Assembly (NCBI GenBank): GCA_016193385.1
Contig: JACPSF010000482.1
Location: forward strand, 1 to 17,577
Direction of reading: 5' to 3'
Source: Deltaproteobacteria bacterium
GTDB taxonomy: Bacteria > Desulfobacterota_B > Binatia > UBA9968
Length of the DNA stretch: 17,577 nt
This document shows, piece by piece, positions 1 through 7,132 of this stretch; positions within the stretch are counted from its first letter, which is position 1; the number at the start of each line of letters is the position of its first letter. The position numbers and the translations under genes are program-made. The notes beneath the pieces are model-generated. The model was given only the letters and a program-made list of their open reading frames with translations, did no database searches and had not been told where the DNA came from.

Positions 1-61
1 CAAAGGTCTGGTGGAGGCGCGGCAAAAGGCCGGCTTGAGCATGCCGCCGGGCGCTCGTTAG
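1..61 (+). CDS. C-terminal tail of an unidentified upstream gene (partial)
   Basis: The reading frame that starts at base 2 is open from the left edge to a TAG at 59-61. It reads KGLVEARQKAGLSMPPGAR, which has normal codon choice for this GC-rich genome. The next gene starts 50 bases downstream on the same strand, so the two may be co-transcribed. Nineteen residues are too few to name a family. It could also be a chance open frame. Confidence 0.45.
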   Translation, partial: KGLVEARQKAGLSMPPGAR

Positions 62-110
62 AAGCGTTGACATCGCCTCATCGAGCCCACCTAGCTAAGC
101 GAGGGGAACC

Positions 111-1145
111 ATGAAGTGGCTGAGCGTAGTCGCGGGCGGCGCGGTAGCGTTTTTGGCCCTGATAGCGTGCTTTCAGCAAGCGAACGGGGCTGCTTTAGAT
201 GAACTCCTGGCTGCGGCGCGAAAGGAAGGACAGATCGATTTTCATGCCCCGTCTACTTTAACCCCCCAGGGAGCTCAGGCGCTGGCCGAGGCATTTAACC
301 GGAAGTACAACCTGACCATTAAATTCCGCTTCCACCCCACAGGGGGCATGGGAACCGATGTCACCAAGGTGCTGACCCGGTCGGCCGCGGGGATCGCTCC
401 TGAGTGGGACATCATGGTGGTTACGGACGCACACCACGCCACGTTATGGCTCAGGAAGCTGCAGCAACCGTTTGATTACTCGAAGCTCGGTGTCGACCGA
501 AACGTGATCTACTTCGACAACGGGGCGGTGTCGTTAGCCAACCAGTTTGCTTTGCCGGCTTATAACACCAAACTGTTGTCGGCGAAGGATGCGCCCAAGC
601 GGTGGGAGGATCTGCTGGATCCCAAGTGGAAGGGAGGGAAGCTGGGAGTTACAGTCGCGACGCATCACCTTGCGCGGTTAGCGGCGGACTGGGGTGAGGA
701 GAGGACTACCAAATACGTTAGAGACCTGGCCAGGCAGGAGCCCAGCATAGGGCCTCTCGGCACCGTATACACCCGCCTTCAGTTAGGCGAGGTCGTGCTT
801 GCCGCAGGGCTTCCGGACAGCTTCATTCACCAGGCAAAGAAGACAGGCGCGCCGATTGCCTTCGCCGAAGATGTTCAGCCGGTTGTCTCTCCTGCTTACC
901 ATGCCGCAGTCCTCAAGAACGCCTCGCACCCCAATACGGGTCACCTCTTCATCGCTTTTCTCATGTCGCCCGAGGGCCAGCAGATCTGGGAGAAGTTCAC
1001 CGGCGAGTCCTCCGCATTCATTCCCGGCACATCGGCTTATAAGTATGCTCAAGGCAAACGGGTTCTCTACATGACCCAGGAACAGGCCAAAACTATGGAT
1101 CGACTGCGCGCCGAGTATTATAAAATCCTCGGATTTACCAAATAG
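111..1145 (+). CDS. Extracellular solute-binding protein of an ABC transporter (Fe3+/spermidine-type fold)
   Basis: This 344-residue protein has the layout of the periplasmic solute-binding proteins related to iron(III)-binding FbpA. It begins with an N-terminal export signal at residues 1-27, ending ANG-A. Within it is an LIAC motif that could instead make it a lipoprotein. The mature protein starts with the typical ALDELLAAARKEG segment. A middle WEDLLDPKWKG motif is the hinge signature of this family, and near the C-terminus LMSPEGQQIWEKF and SAFIPGTSAY are also typical. The start follows a good ribosome site, GAGGGGA, seven bases upstream of ATG. No permease or ATPase gene lies in the window, so the ligand is unknown. 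Such orphan binding proteins are frequent in uncultured soil lineages. The family call is firm and the substrate is open. Confidence 0.85.
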   Translation: MKWLSVVAGGAVAFLALIACFQQANGAALDELLAAARKEGQIDFHAPSTLTPQGAQALAEAFNRKYNLTIKFRFHPTGGMGTDVTKVLTRSAAGIAPEWDIMVVTDAHHATLWLRKLQQPFDYSKLGVDRNVIYFDNGAVSLANQFALPAYNTKLLSAKDAPKRWEDLLDPKWKGGKLGVTVATHHLARLAADWGEERTTKYVRDLARQEPSIGPLGTVYTRLQLGEVVLAAGLPDSFIHQAKKTGAPIAFAEDVQPVVSPAYHAAVLKNASHPNTGHLFIAFLMSPEGQQIWEKFTGESSAFIPGTSAYKYAQGKRVLYMTQEQAKTMDRLRAEYYKILGFTK

Positions 1146-1157
1146 ACCCGTCAATTC

Positions 1158-2498
1158 TTAGTCCGGACCATCGGAGACCGTAAAGGGCAACAGGGCGACC
1201 GTAACCGCCAGCAGACCCACGGCGCTCAAGGCTAAAGACCAGTGGATGCCGATCCAGGCCCCAAGGACGCCGACTGTGACGCCGCTGAAGGCGCGCAGCC
1301 CAAGATTTGCCGTAGCGAAAACACCGATGAGTCGACCGCGCAAACGGACCGGCGCCAAAAGCTGAACCAGAGTCTGGGCCATCGTCACGAAGGCAAGATT
1401 GAAAATCCCTGCCACGAGAAGCAAGGCCAAGGCGAGCGGATAGTTGGTTGTCAGACCGAACCAGCCCATGGCAATGGAGAACAGGATGGCACAGACGATC
1501 GCCGTACGTGCCCGAAGTTGCAGCACTTCCCCCATCTCGAGTAAAAGCCCTCCAATCACCGCGCCCGCGGCGTTTGCCGTGAGCAGGGCGCTGTAAGCGA
1601 AACCTTCATCGCCCGTGCTTAGGTCGTGCGCGTATTCCGGCATGTGGGCTTGGAAGGCGGTGCCGATGAAGAAAGCTCCGGCTCCAGACAGCAAGACCAT
1701 CGATAAAATCACGCGGTTGCCGGACACTTCGCGCAGCGCCTCCAGCGCGTCTCTTAGCTTCATCCCGACCGGCTTTCTTTGGTGTTCGGCATCCCATGTG
1801 TGTCCGGTATAAGGGACGATTAGCGACCACAGGATCATCGGCAGGTAGATCAGGGCGTTTACGAAAAGACCGCTAGGCGGTCCGAGCACCAGGAGCAGAA
1901 CGCCCCCAACGACGGGTCCGAGCACCAGCCCCAGGTAGCGACTCATCGCGTTGAGTCTTACCGCGCTCTGAAGGTGCTCGGAGCCAACGATATCATGGAG
2001 GATTAAAAGGGCAGGGGGCTCCCACAAGACACCGGCAAGGCCATGAACGATAAGCAAGAAAGCCGCGTGCCAGACCTGAATCGTGCCTGTCAGGAAGAAA
2101 ATACCCCAGGCAAGCGAGACGACCACAAACATGACCTGGCCGGCCTGGATCATGCCTCGGCAGTCAAACCGGTCAGCCAGCGCACCAGCGTGGAAGGAAA
2201 ACAACAAAAAAGGCGACCAGTGGCTGATGACCGCGAACCCGCCGAGGATGGGTGAGTGAAATTTCTGGAAAAGAACCCAGTAGCTGATGACATGTTCTAT
2301 GTTATCCGCCATCATCGCGAGCATGCTCGCGATAAAGTACATTCGGAAATCGCGATGGTGAAGCGCCGCAAAGGCGATCCTTTCGCGGCGTAGGGTTGCA
2401 GGTCCGTCCGCGAAACTCTCGCCGGTTCCTCGCGCGACTCCGGGGTCGGGCGGGCTGGAGGATGGGACCCGCTTTTTTAAATTGTTCCAGTAAGCCAC
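1158..2498 (-). CDS. MFS transporter (EntS/MFS_3-like exporter)
   Basis: A 446-residue integral membrane protein with about twelve hydrophobic segments, first at roughly residues 50-75, in the arrangement of the major facilitator superfamily. Family marks include a loop with GALADRFDCRG after the second segment (the MFS motif A pattern, GxLADRxxRR) and NALSRYLG-like NAMSRYLGLVLGPVVGG in the first half. The latter is characteristic of the EntS/MFS_3 group of drug and siderophore exporters. The first 35 or so residues are a polar extension. The gene converges on the solute-binding protein gene with only 12 bases between the stop codons and no clear terminator hairpin. The substrate cannot be told from sequence. 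A link with the possibly iron-related neighbour is only suggestive, because the genes are convergent and not in an operon. Confidence 0.85.
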   Translation of the reverse strand: MAYWNNLKKRVPSSSPPDPGVARGTGESFADGPATLRRERIAFAALHHRDFRMYFIASMLAMMADNIEHVISYWVLFQKFHSPILGGFAVISHWSPFLLFSFHAGALADRFDCRGMIQAGQVMFVVVSLAWGIFFLTGTIQVWHAAFLLIVHGLAGVLWEPPALLILHDIVGSEHLQSAVRLNAMSRYLGLVLGPVVGGVLLLVLGPPSGLFVNALIYLPMILWSLIVPYTGHTWDAEHQRKPVGMKLRDALEALREVSGNRVILSMVLLSGAGAFFIGTAFQAHMPEYAHDLSTGDEGFAYSALLTANAAGAVIGGLLLEMGEVLQLRARTAIVCAILFSIAMGWFGLTTNYPLALALLLVAGIFNLAFVTMAQTLVQLLAPVRLRGRLIGVFATANLGLRAFSGVTVGVLGAWIGIHWSLALSAVGLLAVTVALLPFTVSDGPD

Positions 2499-2612
2499 AG
2501 TAATTTTTCTTATTTATCCACTACCTGTCCCGAGACGTCAATAAAATTTGCGTCGCCGTGCGGATTCCGTGAGCTTCCTTTGAACTGCTTAAGGTGCCAG
2601 AGGCAAGGCTGG

Positions 2613-2640
2613 TTTACAATGATTGTGCTCTGTGTAAAAA
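2613..2640 (+). promoter_or_regulatory. Candidate sigma-70 promoter of tRNA-Ser(UGA)
   Basis: TTTACA (2613-2618), a 16-base spacer and TAAAAA (2635-2640) lie about 28 bases ahead of the mature tRNA 5' end. That is a sensible distance for a tRNA leader. The -35 box matches five of six consensus bases and the -10 box four of six. The assignment rests on position and resemblance only. Confidence 0.45.
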
Positions 2641-2667
2641 TCCCCGTGACTACTTGATTCCGAAACC

Positions 2668-2756
2668 GGAGGGGTGGCCGAGCGGTTTAAGGCACCGGTC
2701 TTGAAAACCGGCGTCCACATTGTGGACCGCGAGTTCGAATCTCGCCCCCTCCGCCA
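2668..2756 (+). tRNA. tRNA-Ser (anticodon UGA)
   Basis: A complete class II tRNA with the CCA encoded. The acceptor stem pairs GGAGGGG with CCCCTCC, followed by discriminator G and CCA. The anticodon stem CCGGT/ACCGG holds loop CTTGAAA, whose anticodon TGA reads UCA serine codons. The T arm has GAGTTCGAATCTC. A long variable arm between anticodon and T stems (GTCCAC..GTGGAC) is as expected for serine tRNAs. Confidence 0.97.
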
Positions 2757-2760
2757 ATGT

Positions 2761-2816
2761 ATCGTGGCTCGTGATTCGTGAATTGTGACTCGTAGTATGC
2801 GACTCGCTAATCGTTC
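2761..2816. repeat. Degenerate tandem heptamer array, about 8 units
   Basis: Directly after the tRNA-Ser CCA end the sequence divides into eight seven-base units with consensus roughly NTCGTGA (for example ATCGTGG, CTCGTGA, TTCGTGA, ATTGTGA, CTCGTAG). The units get less regular toward the right. No gene overlaps it. It looks like a slipped-strand or heptameric intergenic repeat, and its role is unknown. Confidence 0.6.
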
Positions 2817-2819
2817 AAC

Positions 2820-2958
2820 CTAGCAGGTTGCTGAAAAAACTTCCGTTCACCCTTCGACACGCTCAGGGCGAACGGAGCCGGTGTTGAAAACATTGGCGAA
2901 TTTCCGTTCATGCTGAGGCTCTCGAAGCATGAAAATCACTTTTTCCGCAGCCTGCTAG
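2820..2958. mobile_element. MITE-like palindromic repeat, 139 bp
   Basis: The two ends form imperfect terminal inverted repeats of about 20 bases. The left end (2820-2839) starts CTAGCAGGTTGCTGAAAAAA. The right end (2939-2958) reads the same way on the other strand with CTAGCAGGCTGCGGAAAAA, two mismatches in the core. Inside are two nested hairpins: CCGTTC at the left pairs with GAACGG around a CTTCGACACGCTCAGGG core, and TTCATGCT pairs with AGCATGAA around 2911-2933. There is no coding capacity, so any movement would need a transposase in trans. Repeats with a CTTCGACA..GCTCAGGG core are common between genes of uncultured environmental bacteria. Confidence 0.7.
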
Positions 2959-2973
2959 ATCGCGGGAACCGCC

Positions 2974-3912
2974 ATCGAAGTCAAGATCGGCACCTCTGGC
3001 TATTCCTACCCAGGACCTCCACCCAAAGGGTGGTCCGGTGTCTTCTATCCCGAAATCCGGGGCAAGAAGTTCGACGCGCTCGAGTACTACTCGAGCTTCT
3101 TCAGCACAGTAGAGATCAACACGACTTTCTACCGGCCCCCGGAGCCGGGGATGGCGAAGGCCTGGGCGAGGAAAACCCCGGCCGCTTTTGAGTTTGCCGT
3201 CAAGGCCTGGCAGAAATTCACCCACACAAGGAAGATCGGCGAAGAAGTAAGGGAAGCCGGAGAAACGTGGGAGTCCCCCGGTCAGGTCGATGTCGGCCTT
3301 TTCCGAAAGGGTATAGATCCGCTTACCGATGCGCGTAAACTAGGTGTCCTTCTCTTTCAGTATCCCCCCGGATTCCACTACACGAAAGAGAACCTCGATA
3401 AGCTCCGCTGGACCCTTGACGCTTTTAACGGCTATCCCAAAGTCGTCGAGCTCCGTCATCGGAGCTGGAGCGATCGAGCGGCGGAGACGAAAAAGCTTCT
3501 CGATGAATGCGGAGCGAGTTGGGTGCTCATCGACGAGCCCAAGTTTGGTTCCTCAGTGAGACAGGAATTTGATCCCGTGGGGCGGATATTTTATCTCCGG
3601 CTCCACGGGAGAAACCGGGAGAAATGGTGGAGCCATGCGGAGGCGTGGGAGCGTTACGACTATCTCTACTCCGCACAGGAGATCGCGGAAATTGCAGCGA
3701 AGCTCAAGGCCGTGGCGTACGTTCAAGCGGAGCGCTTGGGCAAGGGGTTTGTCTTTTTCAACAATCATGCCAGGGGCCAGGCGGTCGTAAACGCGATCAT
3801 GCTGTGCCATGAGATGGGTGTTCCGGTGAGGGCTAGGCTCCCCGAAGAGATGCTCAGGCGGTTCCCGCAAATTTCCGGGCTCGTCGCACCCCCCGAGGGC
3901 GAGCTCCTCTAG
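2974..3912 (+). CDS. DUF72 family protein, non-canonical (ATC) or lost start codon
   Basis: The reading frame is a full-length DUF72 protein, a TIM-barrel family of unknown biochemical role, of about 312 residues. Family signatures run in order: IEVKIGTSGYSY at the N-terminus, VEINTTFYRPP near residue 50, TH near 85, LGVLLFQYPPGFHYT, VVELRHRSW, LIDEPK, FYLRLHGRN and FNNHARGQAVVNA near the C-terminus. The conserved N-terminus lies before the first in-frame ATG (3151). No ATG, GTG or TTG occurs between the in-frame TAG at 2956-2958 and that ATG. In relatives the start normally falls where ATC stands here (2974). The TAG is the very end of the upstream repeat. The protein may start at ATC, may start at 3151 without its first 59 residues, or the gene may be a recent pseudogene. 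Confidence 0.8.
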   Translation: MEVKIGTSGYSYPGPPPKGWSGVFYPEIRGKKFDALEYYSSFFSTVEINTTFYRPPEPGMAKAWARKTPAAFEFAVKAWQKFTHTRKIGEEVREAGETWESPGQVDVGLFRKGIDPLTDARKLGVLLFQYPPGFHYTKENLDKLRWTLDAFNGYPKVVELRHRSWSDRAAETKKLLDECGASWVLIDEPKFGSSVRQEFDPVGRIFYLRLHGRNREKWWSHAEAWERYDYLYSAQEIAEIAAKLKAVAYVQAERLGKGFVFFNNHARGQAVVNAIMLCHEMGVPVRARLPEEMLRRFPQISGLVAPPEGELL

Positions 3913-4013
3913 CGCGCCTGTGTCCATGCACTGGTTGGTGCAGTGGCTACGGCAGGCTTGAAGTTGCCCGCGTCTTGGTTGTCATTGCCGCCGCTCTCCG
4001 ATAACTTGCGTTC

Positions 4014-5345
4014 ATGAGGAGCTTGGCCGAGTTGCGGCGCGACGCGCTGGCGATTTTTCACGCCGGGCTCGGCGCCGTAGACCCGGCAGAGGCGGTCAAG
4101 CGCCATGTCACCTATGGGGACGGGCATCTGGGAGCGGGAGGTCGCAGCTATGACCTCTCGTCTTTCGAGAGCGTCTACGTCGTCGGGGCGGGCAAGGCGG
4201 CGGCACGCATGGCCCAGGGGGTCGAAGAGCTACTCGGGTCCCGCTTGGCGGCGGGCGTGGTCAGCGCCAAGTATGGCCACGCTGTTCCGTTGAAGATAGT
4301 GAGAGTTCACGAGGCGGGCCACCCAGTCCCGGATGACGCCGGGGTGGGGGCGACCGAGGAGTTGATCCGCTTGTTGCGCAAGACCGGGGAGAGAGATCTG
4401 GTCCTATGCCTCCTCTCGGGAGGCGGGTCTGCCCTCTGGGTCAGTCCGGCAGAGGGGATTACCCTCCAGGACAAGCGGGAAACAACGCGGGCGCTGTTGG
4501 AGTGCGGCGCCACGATTCGCGAGATGAATGCGATCCGCAAACACATTTCTCGGATCAAGGGCGGCAGGCTGGCCCAGCTCGCCTCTCCATCGACGCTGCT
4601 CGCGCTGATTCTATCTGACGTGGTTGGCGATGACCTGGAGAGCATCGCCTCGGGTCCGACGGTTCCTGACAGCAGCACGTTCGCCGATTGCCATGGAATC
4701 CTCAAGCGGTACGGAGTTACCGATCGGGTTCCTCCTGCCGTAAGGGCGCGCCTGGAGCAGGGCGCCAGCGGCGCAAAAGAAGAGACCCCCAAGGCCCACA
4801 ACCCGGCATTTGCTCGCACGCAAAACGTTATCATCGGGAGCAACATCCAGGCCGTCCAAGGAGCCAGAGACAAAGCCGTCGAGCTCGGATACCACAGTTT
4901 TATCCTTTCCAGCTTTGTCGAGGGGGAAACCCGGGAGGTGGCCAAGGTACACGCCGCCATCGCCAAGGAAATCCGCTGCACGGGCCATCCCGTCGCCGCT
5001 CCGGCGTGCGTCATCTCCGGCGGGGAGACCACGGTAACGATTCGGGGCCGAGGCAAGGGCGGGCGAAACCAAGAGTTTGCCCTTGCCGCCGCGATCGCTT
5101 TGGATGGGTGGCGAGGGATTGTCGTGCTCAGCGGCGGGACCGACGGAACCGACGGTCCGACCGACGCCGCGGGCGCGCTTGCCGATGGCGAGAGCGTGCC
5201 GCGGGCCCGAGCCATGGGATTGGCAGCGCAAGCGTATCTCGGGGAAAATGATTCGTATCATTTCTTTCATCAACTCGGCGACCTGCTCATCACCGGACCG
5301 ACCTTCACCAACGTCATGGATTTGCGTTTAGTCTTGGTGGGATGA
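4014..5345 (+). CDS. gckA: Glycerate 2-kinase / putative hydroxypyruvate reductase, GckA/TtuD (MOFRL) family
   Basis: This 443-residue protein matches the type II glycerate kinase family, which phosphorylates D-glycerate to 2-phosphoglycerate. Many relatives were first labelled hydroxypyruvate reductase TtuD. The N-terminal DUF4147 domain shows GAGKAA (58-63), LLSGGGSALW (133-142), NAIRKHISRIKGGRLA (172-187) and SDVVGDDLESIASGPTVPD (201-219). The C-terminal MOFRL domain shows SGGETTVT (335-342), GKGGRNQEFAL (348-357), SGGTDGTDGPTDAAG (373-387) and TGPTFTNVMDL (428-438). One oddity is phenylalanine in the last motif, where TGPTGTN is more usual. Length is normal for the family. No strong ribosome site precedes ATG 4014. 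It probably serves glyoxylate, serine or tartrate-type carbon metabolism. Confidence 0.9.
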   Translation: MRSLAELRRDALAIFHAGLGAVDPAEAVKRHVTYGDGHLGAGGRSYDLSSFESVYVVGAGKAAARMAQGVEELLGSRLAAGVVSAKYGHAVPLKIVRVHEAGHPVPDDAGVGATEELIRLLRKTGERDLVLCLLSGGGSALWVSPAEGITLQDKRETTRALLECGATIREMNAIRKHISRIKGGRLAQLASPSTLLALILSDVVGDDLESIASGPTVPDSSTFADCHGILKRYGVTDRVPPAVRARLEQGASGAKEETPKAHNPAFARTQNVIIGSNIQAVQGARDKAVELGYHSFILSSFVEGETREVAKVHAAIAKEIRCTGHPVAAPACVISGGETTVTIRGRGKGGRNQEFALAAAIALDGWRGIVVLSGGTDGTDGPTDAAGALADGESVPRARAMGLAAQAYLGENDSYHFFHQLGDLLITGPTFTNVMDLRLVLVG

Positions 5346-5630
5346 GATGCATTTCGAGTCAGGGACTGTTACAAAAAGGGGAGCATGATAAGGTGATCAA
5401 GAAGTACCCGTCGGCGCTGAGACAAAACGTCGACCGCTCCTACGATTCGGAGATCCGTCGCCGGTCCCGCGGATCGACCGGACGAGCAGGATCGGCCTCG
5501 AAGGCTGCTCGGAAGCGGTTCAGCGGATCGCCATCGACCGGGCCGGAGAAATTAGCTGACAATGGCGCCAACCTGTGGTCGACTAAAAAAAACACCGAAC
5601 CAAGATGTGCTTTATGAGGGACATTCGGTC
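5346..5630. other. Gap between glycerate kinase and OmpH-like gene, nothing recognised
   Basis: Short open frames cross this stretch but show no family motif, and their arginine/serine-rich composition is typical of shadow frames. It may hold the promoter of the downstream gene. I see no convincing hairpin, tRNA or known repeat. Confidence 0.4.
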
Positions 5631-6161
5631 ATGAGAAGAACGATTTGGCTTTTGCTCTGTCTGGCTTTATTTCCATCCGCGGGGTGGCCGGAGGACACGC
5701 TAAAGGTCGGCGTGGTGGATGTGCAGCGGGTGATCAGCGGGTCTCAGGTCGGAAAACGGGCGAAGGAGAAATTTCGCGCTGAAGTCAAAAAAGCCGAGGC
5801 GGAGCTGTTGAAGGAAAAGCAGGAGGTGGAGCGCTTAAAGGGCGATCTGGACAAGAAGGGCGCGCTGTTGAGGGCGGAAGAGAAGCAGGAGCTGGAGCGG
5901 CAGTTTCAGCGAAGATACCGCGATTACTTGCGCGAGATGCAGAGCTTCCAAGAGGAGCTGCGGCAGCGAGAAAACGAAATGACCGCCCAAATCCTCGATG
6001 ATTTACGGGAAGTCGTCGTTGAGATCGGGAAAAAGGAGGCGTTCACGGTCATCCTGGGGCAGGCCCAAATGCTGTACAGTGGGAAGGCGCTCGATATCAC
6101 TGACAGAGTCATAGAGCTGTACAATCAGCGTAACAGCAAAGCGCCGACGGCGGGAAAGTGA
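5631..6161 (+). CDS. OmpH/Skp-family periplasmic chaperone-like protein
   Basis: A 176-residue protein of the OmpH/Skp family, which holds unfolded outer-membrane proteins in the periplasm. Residues 1-20 form a signal peptide (MRRTIWLLLCLALFPSAGWP). The mature part starts with the family motif LKVGVVDVQRVISGSQVGK. A long charged alpha-helical coiled coil follows at about residues 45-125 (KKAEAELLKEKQEVERLK, EEKQELERQFQRRYRDY). The C-terminal strand region VVVEIGKKEAFTVILGQAQMLYSGKALDITDRVIELYN closes the fold. ATG 5631 was chosen because it begins the signal peptide and has GAGGG ten bases upstream. An in-frame ATG at 5562 would add an unlikely polar tail. It lies 37 bases ahead of the lipoprotein gene and is probably co-transcribed with it. 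The gene is far from bamA in this window, so whether it is the main Skp is not certain. Confidence 0.85.
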   Translation: MRRTIWLLLCLALFPSAGWPEDTLKVGVVDVQRVISGSQVGKRAKEKFRAEVKKAEAELLKEKQEVERLKGDLDKKGALLRAEEKQELERQFQRRYRDYLREMQSFQEELRQRENEMTAQILDDLREVVVEIGKKEAFTVILGQAQMLYSGKALDITDRVIELYNQRNSKAPTAGK

Positions 6162-6198
6162 TCCCCCTCAAGCGGTAGATTCGCAACCAGCCGAACCC

Positions 6199-7095
6199 AT
6201 GCGTTACCCTGTATCTTTGTTTTTACTCGGTGCCGCCTTTGGATGGATGGCAGCCTGTAGCCGTCCAGCCGATTACTGGTCTTTTCCGTCTTTTCCCGCA
6301 CATGTTTGGCCAACTCCACCCAGGCCCGCTTCACCGGAGCCGGTTTCTCCTAAACCTGCTCGTCCCCCGCCTGCGGAAGCTTCTGAGCCGCCGAGACCGT
6401 GGCTGAAACATAGCGACATCCGAGAGCAAGCGCTCATCGCGCAGCCCCCTTTGCCGCAAGCGTCGCAACCTTTGCCGCCGGCGCCGCTGCCGCCTGAGAT
6501 GCCGCCAACCGAAAAGCGCCCGACTCCAGCCAGGGCGTTGCTGGAGGAGGCTACGATCATAGGAAAAGAGCAGCCCATCGTGCCCCTCCCAAAGGTTGAC
6601 GAGGGAGGTCTTGCCGAGTCGGGCGAGAAGGCTGTACCGGAGACGGTGCCGGCCCCGCCCGAAGAGTCTTCGCTGCTCGCGCGGGCTACTCCGGATACGC
6701 CGCCTTGGCAGGCTGCCTCCATTCGGCTTGCGGAAGAGGGAAGAACGCTGCTTCAAGCGGGGGAGTTCGACAAGGGGCTATCCAAGCTGGAAAAGGCTAT
6801 CGGCCTGGACTCGCGGAACCGCTATGCCTATTACTTCCTGGCCGAGGCTCATTACCATCTCATGCACCATCAGCAGTCGCTCAATTTTCTCGAAATCGTC
6901 GAGCCCTTGCTGTCCGACGAGCCGCTCTGGCTCGCCCGCGTGTATGCTTTACAGGGTGAGAACTACCGCGCCTTGGGATTTTTTGAGCGCGCCGACACGA
7001 AATATATCGGGGCGCTGACGTTGGATCCTTCCAATCGGGTTGCTCTTGACGGCCTGAGCTACCTGCCGCCAGAAATGCTCGCACCGGCCCGTTAA
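6199..7095 (+). CDS. Proline-rich lipoprotein with C-terminal TPR repeats
   Basis: The 298-residue product opens with a lipoprotein signal peptide, ending WMAAC with the lipid-acceptor cysteine at residue 20. The -3 residue of the lipobox is Met, so it is a weak match. Residues 24-160 are very rich in proline (PPRPASPEP, PLPPAPLPPEMPP), suggesting an extended spacer across the periplasm or peptidoglycan. About residues 172-290 form tetratricopeptide repeats: AEEGRTLLQAGEFDKGLSKLEKAI, YYFLAEAHYHLMHHQQSLNFLE, and a third around ALQGENYRALGFFERADTKYIGALTLDPSNRVAL. TPR domains bind partner proteins, so this is probably an envelope assembly or scaffold protein. It follows the OmpH-like gene closely. 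No strong ribosome site precedes ATG 6199. The partner is unknown. Confidence 0.75.
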   Translation: MRYPVSLFLLGAAFGWMAACSRPADYWSFPSFPAHVWPTPPRPASPEPVSPKPARPPPAEASEPPRPWLKHSDIREQALIAQPPLPQASQPLPPAPLPPEMPPTEKRPTPARALLEEATIIGKEQPIVPLPKVDEGGLAESGEKAVPETVPAPPEESSLLARATPDTPPWQAASIRLAEEGRTLLQAGEFDKGLSKLEKAIGLDSRNRYAYYFLAEAHYHLMHHQQSLNFLEIVEPLLSDEPLWLARVYALQGENYRALGFFERADTKYIGALTLDPSNRVALDGLSYLPPEMLAPAR

Positions 7096-7098
7096 AGC

Positions 7099-7126
7099 CG
7101 GATAGGGCTCCGTGAGCCGTTATCCG
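7099..7126. terminator. Candidate bidirectional terminator hairpin
   Basis: CGGATA-G-GGCTC, loop CGT, then GAGCC-GT-TATCCG, forms an 11-base-pair stem with a small internal loop. It sits between two convergent genes, starting four bases after the lipoprotein stop and ending seven bases before the TonB-like gene stop. There is no long T run, so termination may be weak or Rho-assisted. Confidence 0.45.
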
Positions 7127-7132
7127 AGCGCC

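Noticed and set aside
4307..5215. Long minus-strand frame (302 residues) opposite glycerate kinase
   Set aside because: The plus frame has every motif of the glycerate kinase family. The antisense frame is a product of high GC content.
5342..5617. 91-residue frame between glycerate kinase and OmpH-like genes
   Set aside because: It is rich in Arg/Ser with no motif, no convincing ribosome site, and runs into the next gene's leader in another frame.
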